This document shows, piece after piece, positions 54,971 through 64,000 of a stretch of 64,000 nt of DNA. Within the stretch, counting starts at the first letter, position 1, and each line of letters opens with the position of its first letter. The position numbers and the translations under genes are program-made. The notes under the pieces are model-generated. The model had not been told where the DNA came from, did not search any database, and saw nothing but the letters and a program-made list of their open reading frames with translations. This stretch comes from Aquanectria penicillioides (Eukaryota > Ascomycota > Sordariomycetes > Hypocreales > Nectriaceae), in contig PYIU01000011.1 of the NCBI GenBank assembly GCA_003415625.1, forward strand, positions 199,001 to 263,000. The letters run 5' to 3'.

Positions 54971-55750
54971 CTAATCCCGATCGGCGCGTGCACCTGGAGC
55001 GTGGTTGTCCAAATGAAGCTCGGACGAGCGCACATCAATCTTCTTGATGACGGCGCCCAACACAACCTTGAGCAGCTCATCATCCGACATGTTTTCACCA
55101 TGGCCGCTCCAGGTCAGCGTGTCGACAATGTCTCGTGTTCCAGCCTCCTTGTGGAGCTCGTCATCAAGGTGTTGCAACGTCTTTTGTCGCGCAATGTTGG
55201 GCCCGCCGAGACGGAACAACTGGACGCCGGCCTGGTGCATGGGTGCCTTGACCTCATCAAGCAACCTAGCAGCGTTGATCAAGGGTGTCTTGATGTCATC
55301 GTCGAATTGGCCGGCCGTCAGCACGACGATGTTGAGCGCGGCCTTTTCCTCGCCGGCCTTGTACTTGTCGCAGTACCACTTGAGCAAGCCGCCGAGTCTG
55401 GCGCCCATGTTGCACTTGCCCTCGGGCTGGATGCTGTCAAAGATGGCTCCGACTTGTTTTCCCTTCTCGGTCAGGAGCATGCTTCCAACAAAGCCGCCGA
55501 TGTGGGTGTAGCCCGACTTGCGGATGGACTGCATGCCGGGCAACTTGGCCAAGAGACCGCCTGGCCGGTGGTTGACAAAGTACAAGTCGACTCCGTCGGG
55601 ATCATGCTTGGCGCAGATTGGCGCGATGGCCTCTATCAAGCCCTTCACATCGCCCCAGAACGGCTGCATGTACGCCGAGTCGTCGACGACAAACATGGTG
55701 TCGAAGCAACGGAGCTGTGCCAGCGTCTGCTCATAGTCGGTAGTATCCAT
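54971..55750 (-). CDS. von Willebrand factor A-domain protein with an altered MIDAS motif
   Basis: 259 residues, one exon. The N-terminal FDTMFVVDDSAYM corresponds to the VWA metal-binding DxSxS, but the second Ser is Tyr. DGVDLYFVNHRPGG, a Gly-rich turn (MGARLGGLL) and LNIVVLTAGQFDDD match later strands of the fold. Fungal cytosolic VWA proteins of this size are common and uncharacterised, and probably mediate protein contacts. With the altered motif, metal-dependent binding may be weaker. A plus-strand frame of similar length over the same DNA is only its shadow. Confidence 0.8.
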   Translation of the reverse strand: MDTTDYEQTLAQLRCFDTMFVVDDSAYMQPFWGDVKGLIEAIAPICAKHDPDGVDLYFVNHRPGGLLAKLPGMQSIRKSGYTHIGGFVGSMLLTEKGKQVGAIFDSIQPEGKCNMGARLGGLLKWYCDKYKAGEEKAALNIVVLTAGQFDDDIKTPLINAARLLDEVKAPMHQAGVQLFRLGGPNIARQKTLQHLDDELHKEAGTRDIVDTLTWSGHGENMSDDELLKVVLGAVIKKIDVRSSELHLDNHAPGARADRD

Positions 55751-56722
55751 GGCTGCGTGTGAGTCGGGAGCTGCCGCGATCGTGTGTCTATGTTTGCCTC
55801 ACTGCAATGGCTTGCTGGGCTGCTGTTTTAAAACACAACGGCCGGTTGTGATCCGAGGGGAGATGATTTCACTGTCGGTTTCTTGGTGGGGAAATCTGAA
55901 ACACGGGAATAAATAGAAACGTCGCCAGAGCGGTGAGGATGCACGTGAGTGCTGGAGCAACGGACAGATGACAGGGGTGTTGCGGGACTATCAAGGGGGC
56001 AACCTCGTGTTTGGGAAATACAGTGCACAGATAGAGCAAGATATGAAGGAATAAAATATTCATGAAATCGACAAGACCCAAGTGAGCAGATCACTTTCCA
56101 CCACAACATGACAATATCCTTGCCCAGCATTACAAATTCCACCACGTATAATAAATATGCTTAAAATACAACGATTATACTGTTCTGTATTCTTCTGTTG
56201 TATCTGCACGTTGTCGTCCGTTTTTCTTCAGTCTTAGCACGACAGGGTGCGGAAAACACAATAGCCCTCCAAGGCGTGTTTGTCCAGGCTCAACCAGAAA
56301 GAGTCAGCAGAGAAAAAGAGGGCCATAGAGAGATAGGAAATCTGCACGCAGTTTCTCCATCTCATTTCTATGTTTTAAATCCCGCTTGTTGGACCTTTGC
56401 TGGTGAAATTGAAGTTTCAGTCCATGCTCTTTTCACTGGAGGCAATACTCAAAAGTTCTTGAAGCCCAAGATATGAAGCAGCAATTACTTGCAAATACTG
56501 TAGGCATACAAGCTCTATAACAAAGACACGGGCTGGCACGTCTCTATCCTTCATGCATTCATTTTTTGGACGAGGTACTCTTTTTACAATTCATCCCACC
56601 ATATTCTCCTGGTTACAACACTTTTAATAGACCTGGGATATGCCAATAGAATAGACCATCTATGATACTGAGTAAGCTGGAGATATTTATCAATTACATA
56701 CTTTAATGGTAGCTAGCGTCTA
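55751..56722. other. Intergenic region, weakly similar to 60.1-60.5 kb
   Basis: No gene is seen. Stretches such as the one containing AATTCCACCACGTATAAT (about 56130-56150) and the one around 56460-56480 resemble, at low identity and in the same order, segments at 60218-60235 and 60315-60330. This suggests an old duplication of 3' flanking DNA. Confidence 0.35.
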
Positions 56723-59700
56723 TTATTTTGAACTTGAACATTTGCTCGCAAATGCTATAGCCCCAGATATTGGGATACTTATGCTTAGAATCTTTTGGGG
56801 TCTGAACCTGGTTGCGCCGATGCGAAAGTATGAGTCATTCCGCAACAGTTGCACGAGGCCCATATTTGTCCAGCATGTATCTGGACTATTAGGATCGTGG
56901 GTACATGGCCCAAAACAATCATCCTTTACGTTCCAAATGGTATTCTCCGCAATTTGAATACTATTCGGCCAACCATTCGCAGAGATAGATATTCCTCGGG
57001 GTATTAAAAGTCGAGCAACGCATTGAACAGTTGCAGCAAGATAATCTGAGCCCTCGGGGATTGTGCTGCACAGCGAGTTGTTGCATTGACCGGGAACAGC
57101 GGTTATCACGTTGTTAATACCTGAGCACACAACCAATGCATCAAGGCCGTCGACTACACCAAGCCATCCCTTTCCATAGGGCGAAATTGGGAGAGCCTTC
57201 ATGCATGAGCCACGACCTGGGGCTGTAACCACGTCCATAAACTCAAACCCGTAAAGCTTGCTGGTGGAATTGTTTTCTCTGGCAGTTGTCGTATCCAGTA
57301 GGTTTGTATTCATACCGAGAATTAGCTGCCGGAAGCAGAGGCTATCCGCATCTGTACCAAAAACAGGGAGATCGCCGAGCGTATCTAACTGCTCAATCAG
57401 CTCATCAGCATCGGCGTGTGCATTTACGAATGGGACGCCGTTCCCAGCTGTTCCAGGGCAGGCCAAGGCGTATGATTGGCACATATGTATCAGCAAGCTC
57501 AGCTTCGGGACCAACCAACATCGCTTCTGAGCAACATCATATACCCCGGCCAGCTCCCGGGCTGTGTCTCGGAGTAGCATGCAGTAACCGCGAAGAGGAG
57601 TAAACCTCAAGCGGTGACTGCTGAATTTAAAATTAGTCTGCATCCCTAGAATGGCAGACAATGGATTTGAAGTTCCAAGCTGCGCCAATATTGAAAATCC
57701 CTCCATGTGAAGAGATCGGTCTCTTTCTGTGCCACCAGAGTAGCCAACGTTTGCTGGCAATGCTATCGTGCCCAAGTTGATCTGCGCGATCTGGCACCAG
57801 CCAAGAAAACAGCGCTTGTTTTGAAACTGACGGTAATCAGTAGTTATCAAACGTCGTCCAAGATCCATTTTATAGGGATTGATTTGGCCAGTGCCTGTCC
57901 GATTGACCAGAAGATGAAACTCTGCAACATCATCGTCAACACTTACAGGCACCAATATAGTCTGATATCCAATGAATATGATGCCGCTGTCTACAACCAG
58001 GGGATATTCCACAGCTGCCATGGTTATCATCAGCTGGAAAGAGAGCTCGAGACCCTTGGCTTCTGGGCTTTCACCTGCAGCTTCATCGGAACTCTCGAAG
58101 TAGGCCTTCTGAAGTTCAATTACTGTGCTGTTGTTGAGGTCGAAGAGGTTCTGCCAGCAATTAAATTTAATTTTGCTCCAATCCATTCTTTTGTCTTCGA
58201 GACGCATAATTGGTCTGAATCCATAGTCTCTTACAGCTTCCCCAGCATCATCGTTGAAGCTTGTTCGTATTGGACTCTCATAGCTTTCCAGGTTCCATAC
58301 CGCAGAGGATATGACGGGATGTCTCCTAGTTCCCATGTTGCGCATTGCTTTGGATACAATCTCAATGACCCAAAGAAGCTCGCAAATATTTTGGGCCTGA
58401 GTAGATTCGTCAAACTGTATGCGAATTTCGTTCCAACTGCAGTATGCCTGCATCGATATTGATGCCGCTTCGAAATGATACGCATAGTCTATCAAATATT
58501 GGTCAAAAATCATATCAAAAGACGAGAGGAAAGGGGTTATTAGCAAATATCATGACCCCAAATGCAAGCAATAGGAATCATTGAGGACTGTGTCGTACAT
58601 CGCAAACTTACAAGAATAATCCGACTTAATCTTGTCAACGTTGTCAGATATGTGACAGATCAAGCCCTCCAAGAATTCCTCGAGCTCAGGAAAGGCCCCA
58701 GTCGCCTGGCCTCCAAGAACTAACTCGGACCAGGTGTATGCTTGACAAGCTAGTTCTTCTTGTCGGCCGCCTTGTTCATCAACATGCTGCACCGGTGATA
58801 CTATGAGAAGAACTTCTTGACGAAGGTCCTCAAGGACCCCGTTTTCCCCTGTGGGCCGAATACCATTGAATAGTGCAGGCACCTCCCACTCTAACATTCC
58901 TTCAGAGCAACGCCATTGCGAGCTTGTAGATTGCACCTTCATAAATAGTGCATCGACCGTCGCGAAGCCGTCGGACCTTGAGATTAAGTCCAGCAGTGTT
59001 GCATCTTCCCTCGATGTCCAAAGGATGTCATCTAATTGACTGGGTGCCTTTGGCGACAAATTGGACATTGTACGCCTGTTCCTTTGTGACGGGCTCTGTA
59101 GTTGCCCAGTACCATATGATGGATCATCCGAAACAAGAGAATGATCGCTGTCGGCGGCAATATTTGGGAAAACATGTTCAAAGGTATTTCGGCCAGGGCC
59201 GCTAGTTGGATCCTGCTGATGTAAGTTTGCGTTGACAGCGATATACGGATCAGGCACGATGGTTGATCGGCGAGGACTACGATCTCGATACGATTGGTCG
59301 GCCCCGCTGGTGTAATGTTGTGCTAGTAGTGAATAAGAAATGGTCAACGCGTAATAGTGGTAGTTAGGACATACCTTGTGAAGTAGCCCGTCGAGCAGAA
59401 TCTTCCGAAGTATTAGCCGATCTTACTACTCGCCGCTCGCTGTCCCATCGAGCAGAATCTGTTTTCAAATCTTCAATCATAGCCTAAAGGGTGACGCGGT
59501 ATTAATATCAACCGTTGAGGAGAATGTAAGGCGCGGTCAGTTCTTGAGTATGAGATTCACATACGTTTGTTAGGTTCCTATAAGCAGTGAAATAATAGCC
59601 CCGGATAGCTTGGCCAGTTTGAGGATCCTACACAGGCAACGTAGTCAGCTCATCTGGGGTAGGATATCATCTCAACGCCTCAGAGTTTCAGAACCACCCA

Positions 59701-59818
59701 CCTCATAGTAGCCAGGCCGCACAACAGCATCATTCCCCAAGTAGCGACAGATGTCGGCAGATATTACTTCGCGGGCGATGCCATCCGCGGGGATAAAATA
59801 TTCATTCTGGCGTGACAT
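56723..59818 (-). CDS. RfeG-like fungal protein with a long C-terminal domain of unknown function
   Basis: Five exons (59818-59702, 59627-59565, 59483-59375, 59322-58612, 58488-56723) give 921 residues. All joins keep frame and rebuild family text. The first ~95 residues match the N-terminus of proteins annotated as transcription factor RfeG: MSRQNEYFIPADGIAREVIS, DICRYLGNDAVVRPG, GYYFTAYRNLTN, then MIEDLKTDSARWDSERR. A low-complexity linker follows, then about 750 residues shared with uncharacterised fungal proteins (for example GYSGGTERDRSLHMEGFS, LVPKLSLLIHMCQSY). I see no DNA-binding fold or catalytic motif in that part. The Met at 59818 is preferred over an upstream Met (59884) because family members start MSRQNEY. 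The 123-bp intron before the last exon is the least certain. Confidence 0.7.
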
Positions 59819-60643
59819 CTTGGATGGGGTTCTACGTGCTATCTCTCCTGTGTTGGGATCTGAAGAGAGCTGAGAGCGGGACAAGAGACCGTGATGCTGT
59901 TCGTGACAGCTTATGACGTGGTGATGGAAGCATGGAATTGAGCTGAGCTAGCAGTTGGATATTATCGGCCAGATATAAAATCAATGGTGAGCTGACTGAG
60001 GGGTTTTGTTGACAGAAGGATTTGGTTCAGCCTTCTTTGAAATGGTTGCCCCGAGATGCAGCCTGATCTCACCCACCCACCGCCACCACCGCCACATTTA
60101 TCAGCAATCAGACCTCAGCTCGGAGTAAGATACACACTGTAATCTATCAGACACCCTGACTAAGAATGTACGAGGCCACTTCTCTACCATAATAAAGAGA
60201 AAAATCCTGTCCAGCACCGAAATTCCATCATGTATAATCCACAAGCTTAAAAAAGAACGATGATAATTTTTTATATCTTTACTACGAGAAAAAGCCCAAC
60301 ACTTTTAAAGTGGAAGATATGAAGAAGTAAATCAGCTATAACTACCTACATGGGACATATATACTTCCAATATCTGTCTCCTGTATGCATTTGTCTTTCG
60401 TCCAAGTATTGCTTCTACGGATAATCATTTCAATGATATGCTTTTGAATCGGGGTATTTCTTGATCTTGCCGAGGATTCAGGACAGAAGAACGCTCTCGT
60501 GAAACCTTTTTTCAACTGATTTGTTGATATGTCGGATCTGGAAGATGTGCTTTTGTAATCGCCCAGTGGGTTGAAAGCCCTTTGTTTCTTGGTTATCTTT
60601 TTAGGTTGTGCACGAAGAATATGTCTAGGTGCGCACTTTCAGT
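59819..60643. other. Intergenic region
   Basis: No gene is seen. It includes the segment weakly similar to the 56.1-56.6 kb flank and a CCACCGCCACCACCGCC tract near 60077-60094. Confidence 0.4.
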
Positions 60644-60738
60644 GATGCAAATTAGTGCCTTATAGACCTTAATATCCTGTGTTACTCTCAACCGTGGCAC
60701 AGGTAGACCTTTTGGTGTAGCAGTCAAGGGTTACCTCC
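60644..60738 (-). repeat. 95-bp dispersed repeat, copy 2 (inverted partner at 8438-8532)
   Basis: 88 of 95 positions match the reverse complement of copy 1. Here it directly continues, on the minus strand, from the end of the relic transcription-factor sequence. This supports the idea that both copies derive from coding DNA. Confidence 0.75.
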
Positions 60739-61535
60739 GATTTAACGCATCAGTCATCACAGCATTCATTACTATTTCGTCAACGCATTCGATTGGAAGG
60801 ATCAAGTTCCGCCACCCGTTGTGTTTATCATCTATGACCACCATCTCTGGTGCTATATTTTCCAAGACTGGCAAGAATGGTAGTGTTGTGGCTCTAATCA
60901 CATCTGTTTCAGCCCAAGAGCCTACAGTGTCTCATGAGAAGTGCATCATGATGGTTAATGATATCCAAACCTGTTAGAGTGGGAGAAAGTGTCGGTATTT
61001 CAAAATTGAAGAATTTTGTTATCGAATTGTCATTCGCACAGCCGCCTTCTTGGTTACTTTCCGGTAGACCATCAGCATGGGAGAACTCTCAATAGGATTC
61101 TGCGATATTCCGAAACCGAGTCCATGAATCGCAGCCTTCGTGTCCGTGGCCAGTTTCGATAACTTCGGAATTGTTTGATAGACTATTCTCATCGGGCATT
61201 TCTATTTCTAGCGATCTGGTCTTGTCAATACATATGTGCGGCACCAGCGGGCGTCAAGATGATACCCAGCAAGCCCTGATGCAGACTTCTTCTTTGCATC
61301 CTACCTTATTGAGCGAGGCCGGTTTTGAAACCAATACCGAACACCATAACCACTACAGATTATGTCTTTGCTAGTACCTTTGTTGCAGTGTGGTCTCTTT
61401 CCGTCGCAATGAATGCGGCGCTGTGAGCACTCATGACAACCTGGATTGACCGTTAGAATGGCCAGATAGGACACTACCATAGCGCCCGTTCGCACCTTCG
61501 ATGTTAGGGACGTATCTACGCTTTTGACGAGGCAT
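60644..61535 (-). pseudogene. Relic Zn2Cys6 transcription factor lacking the fifth cysteine
   Basis: Exon 1 (61535-61478) starts MPRQKRRYVPN. After a 37-bp gap with splice-like ends, exon 2 (from 61440) encodes a binuclear zinc cluster: C-x2-C-x6-C-x6-C-x2-[G]-x6-C. The fifth Cys is replaced by Gly (GGT where TGT would be expected) while the spacing is intact. The frame stops at 61301. In another frame further pieces of a fungal regulator continue: SLEIEMPDENSLSNNSEVIE, FEIPTLSPTLTGLDIINHHD, a stop, then LENIAPEMVVIDDKHNGWRN, LILPIECVDEIVMNAVMTDA. Multiple stops and frameshifts make it a pseudogene. It ends in the 95-bp repeat. Confidence 0.68.
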
Positions 61536-62491
61536 CTTTGATATCCAGTTGATGTATTCCCTTTCCAGCGCTTTCTTTCCGTCGTATTCAGGTGTTAGAT
61601 GCAATTTCACCAACACAGGCGCTGGGGATGCCCAGTGAGGGGTGAGTAAAGACAGGGATAGATAACCTGCCTAAAAAGCCATTCCCAATACGACAATTAT
61701 TTGAGAAAGGGGATCAAAAACGCAGGAAGGAAATAGACTTTGGAGAACACGAACACCACCCAGAAAAACGGCTGTCTTGTGAGGGAAACGGGAAAGTAGG
61801 TAGAAAGGTAGAGAATAACTAAATCGTCCAAAATAAAGTGAATAAATATTAAGCCAACTTGATCAATCGGAAGCACCCAAAAGAAACTTCAAAATCGGTC
61901 GGAAAAGGTCTTTATGGAGGATGCTTGCTAGCCCAGCTATGCTATTAAGACATTCTGGCTTTTCTACTGAGACGGATTAATGAATCCGTCTCCACCAATC
62001 ATATCCATGCTGACTATTAATATAATTACCCTGTACCAATTCTCCACGATTTAATGAAGCTTCCGATTCAATGAAATCATGTAGTTTGCATTGTAGAAAA
62101 GGACAACAGCGAAAACATCACTGAAGGTATAGGGTAGGTGGCTCCCGCTGCCTCGTCCACTGAATTAGGGCTTGCACACAACTTAAATGTGAGAGAACAT
62201 TTTAGATCCACTGCTTTGGGATAGACGGGCCACAAAGAATTGTTAGATTTGATGGCACAACCAATGGGATCAATCCCTCGTCACGGAGAATACAACTTGA
62301 GGTAGGAGTATGATTCCTACTTCATGATGCGCTACGAGAAGCATTAACTACAGTCTCAACGTGCCTTTTGGAACAAAAGGTTTTTATACCCCCAACCCCC
62401 ACTCTTCTCGCTCTCTCTCTATTGATTCTTTTGGCCCACTATTCGCCTCATTTGGACTCTCACGTGAAATTCATGTGATTTAGTGTCTTCT

Positions 62492-62554
62492 TCTCTAGTT
62501 CATTCTCTAGTTCATTCTCTAGTTCAATTCTCTAGTTCAATTCTCTAGTTCAAT
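62492..62554. repeat. Tandem repeat TCTCTAGTTCA(A)T, five copies
   Basis: Two 12-bp units followed by three 13-bp units, nearly identical and without spacers. Confidence 0.88.
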
Positions 62555-62609
62555 TCTCTGCTGGTTGTTTAATGCTCTAGCTCAATCTTTATACTGCCCC
62601 AGTTCTGCA

Positions 62610-62652
62610 AGCTAAGGGTACGGGGGCCCGCAGGGCCCACGTAACCTTAGCT
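62610..62652. repeat. 43-bp hairpin A (20-bp arms, 3-nt loop)
   Basis: Arms 62610-62629 and 62633-62652 pair at 18 of 20 positions around a GCA loop. GC-rich centre. Confidence 0.85.
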
Positions 62653-62674
62653 CCTCAATGGTTAGCTATTCTAA

Positions 62675-62717
62675 GGCGCAGGGTATGGGGGGCGCGACGC
62701 CCCCCATACCCTGCGCC
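62675..62717. repeat. 43-bp hairpin B (perfect 20-bp arms, 3-nt loop)
   Basis: Arms 62675-62694 and 62698-62717 pair at all 20 positions around a CGA loop. It has the same size and loop length as hairpin A and a similar core (GGGTAYGGGGG), 22 bp further right. Confidence 0.9.
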
Positions 62718-63647
62718 GTTCATTCGCTTGTTCCAAAAGGCTCTAATATAAAACGGCATGCCTGCTGCTTGTTTTATTTTCTTGTGACAACACTTGGAAT
62801 ACGACTACTCTGACTTTTATTTCTTATAATTGCAACATAAAAACTCTTCAAAGATAAACTGAATAGCTATTCGCCTATCATCTGATTACTAGTCTTTGTC
62901 TGTACGACTCTAAGGCTGGGCGGAACATCATGTAATATCACGTGACTCCAATGATGACCGGATGCTGACGCTTCTTGGAGAGGACCAATCCTTTTGTCCT
63001 ATTTTAGACTAGAAATGGCTTACTTTAGCTGTGATTTGACTCGACCGCCGCGAGACTTGTTACTGTTGCCCGGTCCCACTCGGGTAGGGGGCCAAGTCAC
63101 TTTTCGGGTTCGCGATGTACCAAAGCGACTTGAAAAACGAAAACGAAAACGAATTGCCAAGCGTTTCGTGGGCATTCTAAATGCATCAATTACACCCTGG
63201 CATATCATATTTGATGCAAGGCCCGGTGAGGATAGGCTTTCTTCTCCTCTTGAGCAGCAACCCCGCCGCTCTGCGATGCAATTTTTCGTCCGATTCAAGG
63301 CCTTTTCTCTTGGGTTCAAATCGAATGAGGCAAAGTCAAGCTCTTCGCCTGCCAGCATCTAGGTAATAATCCAGCGTTCTGTAACGCGCTCCGAAAAGGC
63401 TTTTTAGAAGAGTCCCAGCTGAGACTTTTGGGATGCATTTTAGAGCGATATGACTGCCAACCTGGAAGAAGGAACAAATTAGATGCTCGACGGCATGAGG
63501 AAGGAAAGGTGGCTGACTTGAATGGTGCTGAACAGTTTGCCTGCGTTGTTACAACCTATTAAACTTGTTCAAGGCTAGTGCGATAGGAGTTGGCAACTTA
63601 CGGGCTGGCCTAACTAACCGATGTTATGGAGCATTCCAATAGCGATA

Positions 63648-63843
63648 CAGTAGTTATCCTAGTAACTGGAACGCCAATGTGTGGAAAACGCCCGATAAAT
63701 GGAATATTTTCTCATCTCTTTGCAGGGGTGTTTTGGGTCCTTCTCATAGTATTTTCACCCCTGTTTATGGAATTCGCCCTCTAGAACGATTCGAGGCAAA
63801 ACAGGGATGTCTGAATTCGTTCCAGTTACTAGGATAACCACTG
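63648..63843. mobile_element. 196-bp MITE with 26-bp inverted repeats and TA target duplication
   Basis: The terminal repeats 63648-63673 and 63818-63843 match at 25 of 26 positions and begin CAGT. The dinucleotide TA flanks both ends (63646-63647 and 63844-63845). This is the insertion signature of Tc1/mariner/pogo-Fot1 class elements. It has no coding capacity, so it is a non-autonomous derivative. Confidence 0.82.
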
Positions 63844-64000
63844 TATGCTCATCGCGCCAGTGGACTGAGGTAAGGGCTTTGTGAAATGAGGTTGCGGCTG
63901 TGGCTGTAGGGGAGCGTTGAACCCGTCACTGCTAGGTTTTTTACATCAGCTGCTGAGGCAATTGTAACATCGCTCGCTGCAACAGCTGCTGCGGGAAATC

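Larger units (their letters stand above)
62363..62741. mobile_element. Possible 379-bp element with 14-bp terminal inverted repeats
   Basis: GCCTTTTGGAACAA at 62363-62376 is the exact inverted complement of 62728-62741. The interval holds a tandem repeat and two strong hairpins, as in foldback or MITE-like elements. I see no target-site duplication, so the element call is tentative. Confidence 0.4.
61536..64000. other. Gene-free right end carrying repeats and small mobile-element candidates
   Basis: No supported protein gene. The structures listed separately are a possible foldback element (62363-62741), a tandem repeat, two hairpins and a 196-bp MITE. Confidence 0.55.

Noticed and set aside
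55001..55762. A 253-codon plus-strand frame
   Set aside because: It lies exactly opposite the VWA gene, which has recognisable domain motifs. The plus frame has none.
62492..62554. Possible CRISPR-like array
   Set aside because: The five units are contiguous with no spacers, and the organism is a fungus.
63020..63358. A 112-codon minus-strand frame and its plus-strand counterpart near the right end
   Set aside because: Composition is biased by an AAAACG repeat, and no domain, signal or supporting context is seen.

Overview
This window is nuclear DNA of a filamentous ascomycete (Pezizomycotina; gene content fits Sordariomycetes/Hypocreales, but that placement is an inference). The evidence is many short GT-AG introns of about 45-120 bp, fungal zinc-cluster regulators, a GAF hybrid histidine kinase, a fungal rhodopsin-domain protein, an RCF2-like mitochondrial protein, a Trk-type potassium transporter and an RfeG-like protein. 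I found no tRNA, rRNA or CRISPR array.

Left part (0.8-21 kb). The main item is a compact oxidative gene cluster at about 2.4-19.7 kb, built as four head-to-head gene pairs. These are Baeyer-Villiger monooxygenase 1 with an SDR (2436-6195), Baeyer-Villiger monooxygenase 2 with a Zn2Cys6 regulator (6334-11439), a membrane-tethered FAD monooxygenase with an alpha/beta hydrolase (12145-16326), and an aldehyde dehydrogenase with a zinc alcohol dehydrogenase (16679-19706). Each of the four shared promoters carries one perfect copy of TCGG-N6-CCGA (4362, 8285, 14953, 18527), mostly with extra 7-of-8 copies. The regulator's own promoter has one, and so does the promoter of a histidine-phosphatase gene (20079-20921). 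There is no PKS, NRPS or terpene synthase. The enzyme set matches the logic alcohol to ketone to lactone to hydroxy acid to aldehyde acid to diacid, as in bacterial cyclohexanol degradation. I infer a self-regulated fungal catabolic cluster for an alicyclic alcohol or ketone, or a related terpenoid or steroid. A truncated quinate-repressor-like gene lies on its left edge.

Middle (21-47 kb). This part holds a CorA-like membrane protein, a Trk potassium transporter abutting a decayed sugar-transporter pseudogene, an aminotransferase, a fungal rhodopsin-domain protein, a tyrosinase with a one-base frameshift, an F-box-like pseudogene ending in a poly-glutamate minisatellite, a PCMH-type FAD oxidoreductase, an RCF2-like protein and a large GAF hybrid histidine kinase.

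Right part (47-64 kb). This part is richer in decay and repeats. It holds a broken SDR, a broken NLR-like gene (phosphorylase-NACHT-ankyrin), an unknown beta-rich protein, a pyroglutamyl-peptidase-like protein, a VWA protein, a 921-residue RfeG-like protein and a relic zinc-cluster regulator that has lost its fifth cysteine. The last 2.4 kb has no genes and carries two matched 43-bp hairpins, a short tandem repeat and a 196-bp TA-flanked MITE. A 95-bp segment is shared in inverted orientation between 8.4 kb and 60.7 kb.

Exon coordinates were derived by hand from splice motifs and frame continuity, so they are predictions without transcript support.
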